A stretch of 64,000 nt of DNA from Blakeslea trispora (taxonomy: Eukaryota; Mucoromycota; Mucoromycetes; Mucorales; Choanephoraceae), in NCBI GenBank assembly GCA_025331445.1, contig JAIWNE010000123.1, positions 1 to 64,000 of the forward strand, in the 5' to 3' direction. Shown here piece after piece: positions 33,335 through 45,279 of the stretch (position 1 is the stretch's first letter; every line of letters begins with the position of its first letter). The position numbers were made by a program, and so were the translations under genes. Under the pieces are notes generated by a model, which saw only the letters and a list, made by a program, of their open reading frames with translations, was not told the DNA's origin and ran no database searches.

Positions 33335-34281
33335 ATGTCTGTCTTTATTGGACGCCTGCCAACTCGTGACTTTGACGATAGAGACCTTGAAGATATTTTC
33401 TTCAAGTATGGAAAAATCATAAGCTGTCAAGTTAAACAAGGAGCCAGATTTGGTAAGTGGAACAGTGAAGCACGCTGAGTAAATGTATTGATCAATTTTT
33501 GCAGCCTTTGGTTTCATTGAATTTGAAAATCCAGAAGATGCTTATGATGCCATTAGAGACGTCGATGGACTTGTATGACAATTCACTAGATTAATGCTTG
33601 TTAATGCAACTAAAGATTATGCTTTAGGAAATCGATGGTACACGTATTGTTGTAGAAAAGGCAAAGGGAACACCCCGTAAAAGCAATGACACTACCTGTT
33701 ATAACTGTGGTGAAGAAGGTCATTGGGCTCGCGACTGCAGAAGGTAAATAGAGAGATAGTTGAAAAGAAAAGGAGTGAAAGAGGGAAAGGGTACGACAGA
33801 ACCTATCTAAAAAACAAGAAAAAAGGAGAGAAAAAAGGACTGAAATTTCAGAATAAATAATTGCATGAAATTTGATTATACATAACTAATCCAAGTTAAG
33901 ATCGGACTATAGAAGACGTGATAGATACCGTGGCTCTTATGGTCGCAGCCGTAGCCCTTATGGTGGCCGTAGTCCATATGGCCGTGAAAGAGACTACTAT
34001 ACAAGAGGTAGAGGACGTAGCTATTCCCGCTCAAGATCTCCTCTTCCTCCTCCTCCTCCTCCTCCTCCTCATTACGATGACCGTCGCGGACGTAGTTACT
34101 CTCGCTCTCCATCCCCCGAAGATACTATAGCCGCTCTCCACCACCTCCACCTCCACACGATCAACCCAATGAATCATACTACAAACATGATGAACCATAT
34201 ACACAGCCACCACATTCATCAGGCATTGAAGATCAACAAGATAATGGTAGGTCTATGGATCCCATTCCAAATGTAGAATAA
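33335..34281 (+). CDS. SR-type splicing factor (RRM + zinc knuckle + RS tail), apparent frameshift
   Basis: Four exons start at the ATG in 33335-33337. The N-terminus is an RRM: VFIGRLPTRDFDDRDLEDIF (RNP2) and AFGFIEFENPEDAYDAI (RNP1). A CCHC knuckle follows (CYNCGEEGHWARDC), then an arginine/serine tail (GRSRSPYGGRSPYGRER, RSYSRSRSP) with a run of 8 prolines. This order is like plant RSZ/SRSF7 factors, which help select splice sites in the nucleus. The RS tail continues in another frame after a C5 run at 34113-34117. Frame one gives an unrelated His-rich tail to a stop at 34276. The other frame gives PRRYYSRSPPPPPP and then an acidic end with a stop at 34281. One extra C would restore the reading. 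Confidence 0.82.
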
Positions 34282-34540
34282 AGTGTGTGATATCCGGGAA
34301 CGTACAATAAATTTTATAAAGTAATTATAATGGTAATAAATGGATTGCGCATTGATTCAACACTAAACCTCCTTATTGCTTTTTTTTCGATCTTTGCAGA
34401 ATTAGAGTGAGCATGCGTTGAATCGTGTAACAAATATGCTTTGTACAGCAATTAAACTTTCTTCGATTCTTTAAAAAAGGTTATAAATAACTTGAATTTT
34501 CTTTTTCTGTTTTCTTTTCACATCAGTTTATACATCTCAT

Positions 34541-35812
34541 ATGGTTAACACAATCAGCACTACAACCACTTTTAAAAACAATAATACCGTTGGCAATCTT
34601 ATTTTACAAGGTTGCAAGAAAGGAACACAAAAGATACACTTTAAGAAATCTATAAACTCAACGAGTTCAACTGAAGATGGCTTGCCAAAGAAAAAGTCAG
34701 CAAGTTCATTTAAAGCAAAATCTCTATATACTCACTCTTCAAATAAAAACTTGAACAAGTCGTTTGCAGACTCTGGATTTGGTACTCTTAATTCGGCAGC
34801 ATCTATGCCAGACTTACCGATCATGGATGAAATGCTTCCCAGGACAGAACAAGAACTTGATTATATGGTTTCTCAACATTATATTCTAAGAACTGCGTTC
34901 AATTCTGACTTTTCAGCACCTGTCAGTTCATTCGAGAATAAGACAGTGCTTGATGTAGGGTGTGGCACAGGTACCTGGACAATGGAAATGGCTACACAAT
35001 TTCCAAATGCGACATTTATCGGTCTTGATAAATGTTCTGATTTTCCGCGAGACATAAAGCCCAAAAACTGCCATTTTGAACGCTTTTATGTCAACACTAC
35101 TCACATCCACCTTCCTTTTGAAGATCAAAGTGTCGACTATATATTTCAGCGAGACTTGAACTGTGGACTACCAAGAGCTGCTTGGCTGCCCCTAATGGAC
35201 GAGTATTATCGAATCTTAAAGCCAGGAGGTTGGTTGGAGCTAGTCGAACCTGTAAGTAAACAACAAGAACGGCTGATGTAAGCCATTGACTTACACATCC
35301 TAATTTAGGATGTCGAAACTCAGAGTAGTTCTGCTTATGAAGACTTTTTGATCAACAAACGTAAGTTTTCCTTGCTGCCCATGTTGATGAATCTATCTTG
35401 CTAAACCTACATTTCTTGTTTAGTGGTCTGTGCCTTTTATAACAGAAAACAGGATCCTTTTGTGTCTAAACGATTGTCCTCATTAATGGCAGAGTCTGGG
35501 TTTCGTAGAATTCAAAGCGATTTTCAATCTATACCCTTAGGCTGGGGGTATGACAAGATATCAGCTAACCAACAATTGCAATTAAGTTTAAAGAAACATG
35601 TCCGTTGTTCCGAATTTGCAAGAGCAGCTTGTTGTCACAGACTTGAATTGCTTAAATCTATCCAACCATGGTTCACTCGTGAAAACAATATCGATGAATC
35701 GAAATACAAGACATATATCCAGCAGCTGCCAACTGAATGGTTTCATTCAAAATCTTATGTCAATTGGCATCGTGCTACCGCTCAGAAACCTCACTTTGTT
35801 GTTAATATCTAA
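34541..35812 (+). CDS. SAM-dependent methyltransferase (class I)
   Basis: Three exons (34541-35251, 35309-35360, 35424-35812) give 383 residues. About 120 low-complexity Ser/Lys-rich residues come first. The methyltransferase fold starts with motif I KTVLDVGCGTGTWTMEMA, then motif II FIGLDKCSDFP, motif III-like VDYIFQRDLNCGLP and post-motif RILKPGGWLELVEP. An amphipathic C-terminal half follows. This is the arrangement of fungal methyltransferases with type-11 domains, including LaeA-like relatives. The substrate cannot be read from sequence. In Mucoromycota such proteins are abundant. The gene lies 259 bp after the SR-protein gene on the same strand. Confidence 0.85.
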
Positions 35813-37282
35813 TTTTTTTGTATTATTGCTATTTATATCCCTCTGTCTTTTTTTTTTTTTTAAAAAGAGCATTGTCATCACTGTATAATATTTGAAATAA
35901 ACTCAAAAACAATCATGCTTTTCATTCTATGTTTGATGAGACAAGAGCGAAACAAGCTTTACAAAACACAAGTCAGAGAGATGGATGCTTGAACCGATTT
36001 CTTTGGACTGGAGAAATTGTATGCTAATAGCAGCTGTTATCTTTCAAGCGAACTAGCAAGTACTCGATATAATCGTTAATGAAATTCTATATCGAGAGAG
36101 TTTTTACGATCTTTTTTTTTCTTACCCAATATCCTGTTTAGTCATATAAATAAGAGGCAAACAAGTTCGCGAATATCTGAAGAAAGTGTGCCTCACATAA
36201 TCTGGTTGATCGTCATGTCAACACACCTTAACTTTCTAAGATCTGTTGATGTAAAAATAACTTTGAAATATTTCACAAAGTATTAGCTAGTCTTTCAAGC
36301 TATCCCAATTATTCAGTGTAACTTTGAAGATATTTTTTCTTTTGAAGGAGTGTGCTATCATCAAGATTTGATGTATCAACGTAAGTCTGTAGCACAACCA
36401 ACATTCATTCTTGACTATGTGTGGTGTGACAAATTTACTAAACTTATTTCAATTGTGTTATTAAAAATTAGTTTTTTCAAGTCTTATTTGTTGTATGTTT
36501 GCTTGGCATCATCAACAACACATACATGCTTAATCTCGATTGATGATAATTCACTTGTTCGCTTTATGACCGCATCTTTAAATAAATTTTTGATGTGTGA
36601 TTCCAATAAAAAGAAGATGGCTTGTCGCTCTTCTGTTGGTTACAGACGAGAGAAGACAATAATTACTATAGGAACCTTTTATTTGATAGCTCGTCGACTT
36701 GAAGGATATCCGCGAGTCTTGTTAGTACTCTGACTTGGTAACGATATCTGTTTCTTGAGTGTGAGGCCCTTTTTTTTTATGCTGTGTCGATTTTTTTTTC
36801 TGTGTACAATCTATTTCCGAATATGGCGTATGCATGGCGCACAGTCGTTTTTTCATACAATTGGCATGATTTGCGTGTAACCAACGTAAAAGCAGGACTT
36901 TTTGTAACTTATGGTATATTGGATCGATTGCTTTCATCACAGTCAATTTTGCTGGTATTTTTTTTTAAGGTGCACAAAATGATACAAGGTTCACAAAGCT
37001 ACCTTAAACTTCTTATGAAATTAATATGTCTACATAATTATAGATCATGCCCATCTCTCACTTGTAACAAGAAAAAAAAATACTGTCATGATTGTGTAAA
37101 AGATGTAGAAGCAAGCGGTTATCATTTCTTTTTTTTTTTTGGAACAGAGCTACCAGCTACTAGTAAAACAATAAATGTATTAACGATATAGTTGAGGCGA
37201 CACATAGAGGATGAAATGTCCCCAAAACTCAATTGATGATCTCCCTGGTAGACGATAATTCTCAGCCATTTCTTGCGTTTAA
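35813..37282. other. Intergenic, gene-free
   Basis: AT-rich spacer. Two open stretches on + (36350-36733 and 36784-37191) are rich in Phe, Leu and Ile and do not resemble any family; they are not called. Confidence 0.45.
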
Positions 37283-39156
37283 TTAACAAAATAATAAAAC
37301 AATAGTCATCGCTGGTAAGGCGAAATGACAAAAGCTAACATAAATGCTATTATTAGCATCGTTTGAGGCACCAGGACCATTTGCAACAACTCCGTTTCCC
37401 CCAGTTGTACGGTTAACAGGGACTGCAGTATCCTTGTATTGACACTCTGTTGAAGTACAGAGACAGACGTTTCCGATAGGGTCCCACCATTTAGTACTAT
37501 AGTGCGATGAGTAAATTAAATATGAACGTATTCATATTGTTGAGAGAAACTTACTCGCAGTCATTTGGAAGAGGATACCTATAACCTGCAGAACCAGCTT
37601 GAGCGATGGCATTTGGCTTCGGTGTATCAAGTGTAGGAGCAGTGCTGGGACAATTAAAGCATGTGCTAAAGGTAGTTGTGCCAAAGTTACAGCTATAATT
37701 TATAGGCTTATTAGAGCTAAGACAACATAAAGCTATAGAGAGCTACATGCCTGTTTAATAGTCCATCATCTGTATTGCCATTGTTATCATCATCAAGACC
37801 ATTACAAATCTCTTTGGATATGACAGGCTGCTCACATTTCATATAGTCTTGACGACCGAGCTCTGAAGATTTAACAGGATTCTTCATCCACTGAAGTAAT
37901 TGTTGGTTAGTAACAAACCAAACGTCAGGTTTTTCTGACAAGGTTTTAATAAGCGAAATAATTCCATCAAGCTGAGGCTTAGGGTCTGGTAAACCAGGAT
38001 ATCCTGTTAAATGAGCTACAGTATCTTTTGAGTAACAGCAATGAATAAACAAGCAGGAATTATGGCTTACTTGGATGCACATAGATACCAAAAGGTTGTC
38101 TTCCTCCATTATAGTGTTTATCGAATAAATCAAGACTCCATTTTACTACATCGTCTGGTTGTCCAGATAAGTATGTATCCATCAATTGTGGCGTACTCTT
38201 GTTATCAAATATAGCATACATTGGAATCTCCCAAAGACCAGGGATTTTGGACTGGCTATCACCACATATACCAGTCCAGCAATCATTCGCCATACCATTG
38301 TCAAGTGTGTATGGCCAATAAGCATCTTCCTGTAATGCACTAGCGCTAGAATCATAATTAAAGCCAAGTTTGGAGAGATGGTTTAATGTGTCTTGTGTAT
38401 AGTTTAGAAAGGGTGCACGAAATCCTTGGATTTTTCCATTAGGGACACCACCGTACGTATTTATCATTTCTCTACAGCTTAATATTTCCTCTTTTAAAAG
38501 GAGTTACAAAGGAGTTTCAAGGAGTGAAGACCTGCATTTGACTTTTTCGCAGGCAAATATGCAAAACTATTTCACTTACTATCTGAGGGCGATCCTACAT
38601 GTGAGAATGTATGGCTGAGAAACAGAATTAGCCTTTTTTTCATATAAAACCAAAGTAAGCACTTACTCTGCAATCTCATTACCAGAGGAATACCATTGTT
38701 GAACAAGAGAAAAGTCTGTATATTGCATTGATACAAACCTAGAATATGAAATAAGTAAGCTTGATCAGTTAATTCGTCGTGCATATTGATCTACCAGGTG
38801 CCTCTGCCAGAGCAACCGTTTGGGTTCCTAAACAACAATTAGATGCATGAAATAGCTTCTTTTTTGTTTTGATCTACTTGCGTCACATTCAACATCTTCT
38901 TTGCTGTCTTATAAAGTTGAGCTTGGACTGAATCATCAAAAGTCACTGTTACAAACTGAGGTGTTTCGCTAGGTAAAAGGCCATTTGGGGGGTTTTTGGA
39001 GGCACACGCACAGTTGTTGGAGATCTTACAGTTGTTAGGATCACAAGAATAAGAAAAGCTAGTAGGTGCACCTTGACGTACAACAGCTCCCTCTGATTGA
39101 GCCCATGATTGAGCCACAAAAAAGGACAGGACTAAAGAAATTGTCAAAAACCTCAT
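37283..39156 (-). CDS. Chitin/polysaccharide deacetylase, secreted and probably GPI-anchored
   Basis: About nine exons from the ATG at 39154-39156. A signal peptide (MRFLTISLVLSFFVAQSWAQ) is followed by a Cys-rich segment. The NodB-type deacetylase domain then begins: FVTVTFDDS (metal-binding Asp pair), HTFSH (zinc-binding His motif), RAPFLNY (catalytic-site arginine) and WEIPMYAIFD, ending with GIYVHPT. The tail is Cys/Pro-rich and ends in a hydrophobic stretch (FALPAMTIVLLFC) after small residues, as in GPI signals. The family removes acetyl groups from chitin in the wall, and Mucoromycota walls are rich in chitosan. Intron 1 (38828-38881) must use a GC donor (GCAAGT) to give NVTNPNGCSGRGTW. 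The deacetylase motifs are complete. Confidence 0.86.
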
Positions 39157-39321
39157 TCTCTTTATCTTGATAAAAAGATTTTTTTTTAAAAAAGAAGAAC
39201 AAAGAGAAAAGGAAAAGAAAGACAAACTGCTTTATTATACATTTGGAACACAACAAAAAAGTAAAGGAGCTGGATGTTTATTTTTTTTTATCCCTTTTTT
39301 TTTATACGATAAGTTTGTTCA

Positions 39322-40951
39322 TTATTTCTTATGTCTAACACAAAAATCGTCCAGTCTCTTGTAAGCTTCTTCAAGACGATCATATGTAGGGGTAACCACG
39401 ATTCTGAAAAAGTTTGGATAATCAAAGCACTAAATCAAAACTAAGCATCAAAGAGTTCTCTTTCTTTTTTTTTCCTAAAAATAACACACTTACCGCTCCT
39501 GGAAGGCAAACTACGTTTTCTTCATCAAGAAGCTTTGCACAAAAGTCAATATCGGACTCAAAGCCCTTGAACTTCTCGATCTCGATACCAACCATCATAT
39601 ACATAGCACCTTGAGGGTTGACAGGCAACAAACCATCAATCTTAGACACCTTGTCCATACTGAGCTTGACATTTTCCTTTGTGCCAAAATAAGGAATACA
39701 ATAAAAGAAAAGAAAAAGAATGAGCACATTGCCTATTTCTTTAATCTGAAGACAACATTTTACCTCAAGCTGCTTAATCGTGTCTTCAAAGAACGAAGCG
39801 GGCGTCTTTTCTAAAATCTCTGGAAGGGCGGATTGAATAAGAGAGTTTGGCCCAAGAATGGTCTGAGCAAGCTGATGAAGAGCTTTATGAATTTCTGTAA
39901 AGACCTCATTACGATCATGGATAAGAATCCATCCAACTCTCCAACCAGGAACTAACCATTTCTTTGCAAGACCACCAACAGACAAGACGGGGACTGTAGA
40001 TGTCAATGTAGCCATAGGATGAAATTTGCTACCTTCAAAAACAAGGTCACAGTAGATCTCATCAGCAATGATTGGAACATGGTGTTTTTCTGCTAGTGCC
40101 AGAATATCTAAAAGATGCTCGCGAGAAAACACAGAGCCACAAGGATTGGAGGGACTAGCGGCAAGTAGTTAGAATAATAAACAAATCTTTTCTACATCTC
40201 TTCACTCGCTTCATACTTGTTGATTAAAATAGCTGCGGTATTTTCGTCGATTAAGCGCTCCATTTGCTTCAGGTCAGCTTCCCAGCTTTGCTCAGGCTAC
40301 AAAAAAAAAGGTGAATAGAATTAGACATTCTGTTGAATACTAAGGTGCATTGTTCATACCAACAAGTCATAGAATCTTGGCTCTACAAACTTCAAGGCAG
40401 CCAATGAAGGATAGAGTGAGAATCCTGGACGGGGCAAAAGAATGTTTTGTCCTTCGTTACAGAGAGCAGTAAAACACATCTCAAGGGCACCAGAGCAACC
40501 ATTAGTTAAAATTACATCATCTGCTGTAAGAGGAGCTGCAGGATCAGAATGTTGCTGAGCAACAGCATTTCGTGCAACCAAATAACCTGATTTGCTTTTA
40601 TGTAAGCATGTTTTCTGTAGACTCGATTTAAAAAAAATAGTCAGTTACCATCAGCAGGAGGATATCCATTGGAACGAAAGCTTTCAATTTGCTTGATTAC
40701 AGCATTGTTAATGCTAGAATCGACATTGAAATTACCGAAAATAGTAGGATCGCCTATTTTGGAATTTGCTTTAGAAATGTAGTGCTAACAAGATCTCTGC
40801 AATGTTGGTACTTGCCAATGGACAAACTGATCAAAGGTTTAGTCAGATTGGGGTTCAACTTGAGCTTGTCTACAATAGCTCTGATGGGGTTGCGAGCTTG
40901 TTTAGCAATTCTGGATGCCTTAATATTCCAGCTAGTACGGTTCGGACTCAT
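39322..40951 (-). CDS. Tyrosine aminotransferase (fold-type I PLP enzyme)
   Basis: About eight exons starting MSPNRTSWNIKASRIAKQAR. Family blocks are SIGDPTIFGN, SNGYPPADGYLVAR, LTNGCSGALEM, LLPRPGFSLYPSLA, INNPSNPCGSVFS, IIADEIYCDLVFEG and the PLP-lysine segment SVGGLAKKWLVPGWRVGW. The C-terminal substrate-binding arginine region reads CFDYPNFFRIVVT. These are tyrosine/nicotianamine aminotransferase motifs. The reaction moves the amino group of tyrosine to 2-oxoglutarate, giving 4-hydroxyphenylpyruvate in tyrosine breakdown. Intron 1 (40754-40815) needs a GC donor (GCAAGT) to keep SIGDPT intact. The upstream neighbour on the same strand is the deacetylase, 165 bp away. No functional link is evident. 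Confidence 0.9.
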
Positions 40952-42096
40952 AGTTTGAAGGCTATTGACAAGAAAAAGAGAGAGAGAGGGAGGACACAGG
41001 GGCGAATCTGAGAAAATAAAATGGGCTTAAATACGAGTTTCAGTAAATAATATTGGGTAAAAAAAAATATATATATTTGGATTGTCAAAACTGATCTTTT
41101 AAGATCAGAGACCCAATCTGACAAAAGCAGTTTGATAACGCGAATTTATCTTTCTAGCTATCAAAGCGCTTATTTATTTTTTTCAGTATTGTCTACTTGG
41201 TCCAACGCGTTTCAATATGATTTGCATAGTGTTCTAGCCATACGAGTTGCTGCTAGCAATTATTATCAAGCCACTATACTAAGTCGTCTTTGGCAGAAAT
41301 GTTCATTGATTTTTTTTCAAAAAGAATTCACATTCGAACCATTCAAGCGAAAAATTTCTCTTTTTTAATGACAACGTGGGAAACATATAGTTCTTCCATT
41401 ACCAAGAAACAGATTTTTGGGCTACCTCTATAGCGATATCTGCTTGTCATTCCTTCATGCATTATCTTTGTAATATGACAAGATGCTAGCTAAATTTCTC
41501 AACCAAATTTATCAAAATAGATGTAAGTCTATCATCAACTTGTTAAACAGCTGAATATCACAGAGCAAAAGATAATAATCGGCGTTAGGAAATAAGACTT
41601 GTTTGCAGCTAATCAAAGCGATAGGTAAATATTCAGTGCAGTTCTGGAATACATCTTATATGCTGTTCATACACTGTAATTTCAATACTTCTTGACAGGC
41701 GTGGCCCTTTTAAGGCATTCTATTTTGTATCTATACGTCTTCACACTTTTCTTTTGTTTTGCTATAAAAGTTTTGCAAGCGGTAGAAGAAGCTTTCTAAT
41801 AGCACACGCATCATAAATATTATTTTCTTGAAAAAGATGAGCAAACTTTTTATGTCAGCTATCTTTTTTTTTTTTCGCAACTCTTTGTGGTATAAAAAAC
41901 TAGATGTTAAATCACAGAGATCTAACTGAATTTACTTTTGATGTGGTCTTTCCATATCTATTTGTCGCATTTTAAAGAAAGTGAAGGAGAGATTCTCGGG
42001 TTCATAAAACGAGCTGAGGGTGTTGAAAAATACTGTTCAGCCACGGATAGATGAGTTGCGTTGATAGTGAATGCTACATGTGGTAGAAATAGTGTT
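40952..42096. other. Intergenic, gene-free
   Basis: AT-rich. Only the promoter side of the aminotransferase gene can be proposed. Confidence 0.45.
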
Positions 42097-42372
42097 TTAT
42101 AGACGCTCGAAGGCAATCGATTGCTGTTGGAAGTCGATGTAAGCAGCTGTAGAAGGGGAGTGGTGGTTGTGCAAGTAAGTGTTGCTATTGCGGAAAAGAC
42201 TTGCCCGACAAAGAGATGGCTTCAGTTTTATGTAGATTAAGGTGAGTGTTAGATGCTGCACTATATGTAGGATGGTGTGAAGAAGGTGATCAAAGTCACA
42301 GTGGTTGCGAAAGAAAACCAGAGTATCATCAGCATAGGCTAGATTTGATGGCCTGAGAGGGGAGTGTCGCAT
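42097..42372 (-). mobile_element. LINE reverse-transcriptase relic
   Basis: A 91-codon minus-strand frame contains LAYADDTLVFFRNH, the catalytic YADD box of reverse transcriptases, in the form common in fungal L1/Tad-like elements. It is followed by a short thumb-like segment and then a stop. The flanks have no open frame, so this is a broken piece. It may belong to the same family as the relics at 1.8 and 48.3 kb. Confidence 0.72.
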
Positions 42373-45279
42373 AAATAGAGTTTTAGAATGGAAACTATCT
42401 CTATTCTCCTCTTAAACCACTTCATTAAAATGGCTCTACTAGAAAATGCAGGAGCGAGGCGGTGTAAGAAATAGATTTGATATGAATGAAACTGTAACGT
42501 TCATGTCGTTGTTCAGGTGCTTAAGAGACGGGGCCTTCTTGCTGAAGCTAAAAATTATGTGTTGAGGATTCTGAGCAAATTGTACTGCATTCATTTATAC
42601 AGAATCTGGAGGCATGCACAACAACATCAAAAAATAAATCAGAGATGGCATAGCAAGTATAGTTACGGAGAAACCATTGCATTTTTACCACTTAGATCAA
42701 GATCGTTCTAACACAAAAAAAAACATATCAAAAGACTTACATACCTTTTTCGCATCTAACAGTACTAAATTCATCAAATTCTGATCACTTCATCTTGTGC
42801 AATCGTATCTAGACTGGAAAGTGAAATGTCTAAAACATATCTCTATCGCTTTTTCATTCACTTTAAATAACAAAGAAGATTTGACAATCGTATCTCTTGT
42901 TTTTTATATTCTCATGTTTAAATAATTAATTCTAGATATTCTGACCACAGGTTTTCAATTGCAAATTATAGCTTCATCTATAAACGCACTTTTTTATACT
43001 TGAAAAATCAAAAATCAAACAGAAAACCCCCATCATCTAGCATTTGTTTATTTTGTCATACTAGACAATAAAACAAGGGTAAGGAAGGCTTGTTATAGCT
43101 TCAACAGAATGTTTGCTTGAAAGATTTTGTGTTTTAGCAAGAAGATACAGTTAGCTGTTTGTCTATCTTGTCTTGGACCATTTTTGGAAAAAGTATAAAG
43201 ACTAACCTTCAGCTGTTAGATTTGATATACAGTGTCACACACAAAAAAAGAGGTGAAGAAACTATGCTGTCTTTGTCAAACTTAAAGTGTCATTTTGAAC
43301 AAACACACTTGTTTAGTAGAACTCGTCATTTAGCCATATGATTTGTTACTGACTCTATCAGCGGAATCACTAAAAGCTGGCGCTGTACATAGAGAGCCAT
43401 AATGTTGAAGACTACATAAAGCATCACACGCTTTTGAAGACTGTTTACTTCTTCGTACATAGAAACCATTGCAAGTTCCCTTGTTACATTTCTTGTTTTC
43501 CAGGTCCAGACTCAAACAACAAGCTAGAAAATAAAAAACCAATTTTGTCTTTTTTTTTTAGACTTTATGATCTATTTTTTTCTTCTTACCTTTGAGAGTT
43601 AGGGTGGCTTTTAAAGCTTCGGCAAAACCAAAGTTGATCTAGTTTGTTAATCTCTCATCTTGTAATAAAAAAAAAGGGGTAAGGCGGGTTGAACCGAGAC
43701 AATCTCAAGTGATGTTTATGCCAATTTATTAATATTTTGGGTATTGTTTCTTTCTTTGTTTTTCAATATAGCAATAACCTAGCTAAAAATTGATCATCAG
43801 CCCATTTGAAATACACATGTCAAGGTTCTACAAAGAAAGTAGATTGATTTTTTGTCTGTGCTTTTGTACAACATCGAGACGATTCTATGTAACATCAGCA
43901 TTCCCCTGCAGTCAATAGTGTCCACAGTTTAGTAAATAACTGTGAATCAAATCTCTTTTTGCTGCTTGTATCTTTTTTGTTTTTTTTTGCATAAAAAGTG
44001 TCAAAAATGTTTTGCGCAGATCAACAAAACAAAACCTTTAAAGTTTTTTAATTTAAACAATAAGCCTTGATTCCCTCTTCTTTTTTTTTTGCACTGCTAG
44101 ACAAAAACAGTTTAGGGGTGACAACGTTGACTTTGAATGAAAAACATATCGTTTTATACACAAAACCAAACTCTACCCTTTGGTGTGTTTGACTGTAAAA
44201 TATCAAAAAACATATTGAATCTTTACATGCGGTTTACACGTTTCTGGTTCTTGCATGTCTTTATTCCGTTGCTTGTCCCTTATTTTTAACGTTCATATTC
44301 TAGTCCGTCACAAGCACCGTAAAAAAAAATAGAAAGAGTCTAAAACGATGAGAAGCCAAAAATAATTATTTTGTCTCGTTTTGTGAGTAATTTACATTTA
44401 AGAAAATATGTGTGTAACTTTATGTAGCATTTGAATCGTACAGGTATTAGATGTCCGTACTCAATCTATCTATCTCCTTTTGTTCTACAGTTAGCGATTA
44501 AGCTGCTTACAAACAACAACATGGTTGACCATAAAACTTTTTTTTGCCACTGTCTTTCTCCTTGAGTGACGTCTGTCGTTTTCTTTTCTAGAAGATACAT
44601 ATTGCATTAGCCGAATAGATCACCGAGATTATTTGATAGAGCATCATGACAATACCCAATCGTAGAGATTGTATTCTGATTTGCCTGAAAAAACGAGAGC
44701 ATCATTTCAACCACCTATCAAAAAATATATGCGATCAGATAGAGAGAGAGTACAAGAAATGCCTCTATATCACGATACAGAATCTTCTATGTAGATGCTA
44801 CTAACAGCCTATCTCGGTAATATAAAAGCCGCTTTCGGCTAGATGACAATGCGCCCAATAAATCACATACTTTCATGTCGCCTATACTGGCTGCCTCATT
44901 CGTTGAAAATTAAAGTTTACTTGAACTATGTCTCTTCATTGTAAACCAGCTGACCCTAGTACAATTCAATTCAGGATAACGAGGATAGCACGATTTGAAT
45001 CTGTTCTTTTCTCGCGTCTCCTAATAAAAAAACCCAACATGCTATAGTCACACTAGCCGGGTTTTATAACCATTACTTTATCAATTAAACTTTGTTGCAA
45101 ACTTTCTTTTTCATTTGATTTTGCAACTGGCTTTCTCTCTTTTTCTTTTTTCTCTAAAAAGGCGTTGGTCCAAAACACAAGCAGTGAAGAATAAGAAAAT
45201 TGTAAAGCTCTTAGCTCATTCAAAATAGCACAATTTGGTTTGACTAACTTGGGTTATCCTTTTAGAGTATTTTGTAATC
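42373..45279. other. Gene-poor 2.9-kb upstream region of the Rua1-type gene
   Basis: AT-rich. TATAAAAG with an immediately following perfect hairpin AGCCG-CTTT-CGGCT lies at 44821-44840, about 440 bp before the ATG. A second TATA-like ATAAC site is at 45065. A possible Cys-rich fragment at 43330-43639 is listed separately. Confidence 0.45.
43330..43639 (-). CDS. Possible small Cys-rich protein, incomplete 5' end
   Basis: A minus-strand exon at 43330-43523 encodes ACCLSLDLENKKC, then NKGTCNGFYVRRS and ACDALCSLQHYGSLC, about seven to eight cysteines in 60 residues. It follows a plausible intron (GTAAGA...TTCTAG) and a short upstream open stretch (FGFAEALKATLTLK). No start codon or signal peptide could be joined on. 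The cysteine density suggests a small secreted protein or a broken gene. Function unknown. Confidence 0.3.

Noticed and set aside
36350..37191. Two open stretches (127 and 135 codons) on +
   Set aside because: Hydrophobic low-information composition, no domain, no intron structure; likely chance openings.
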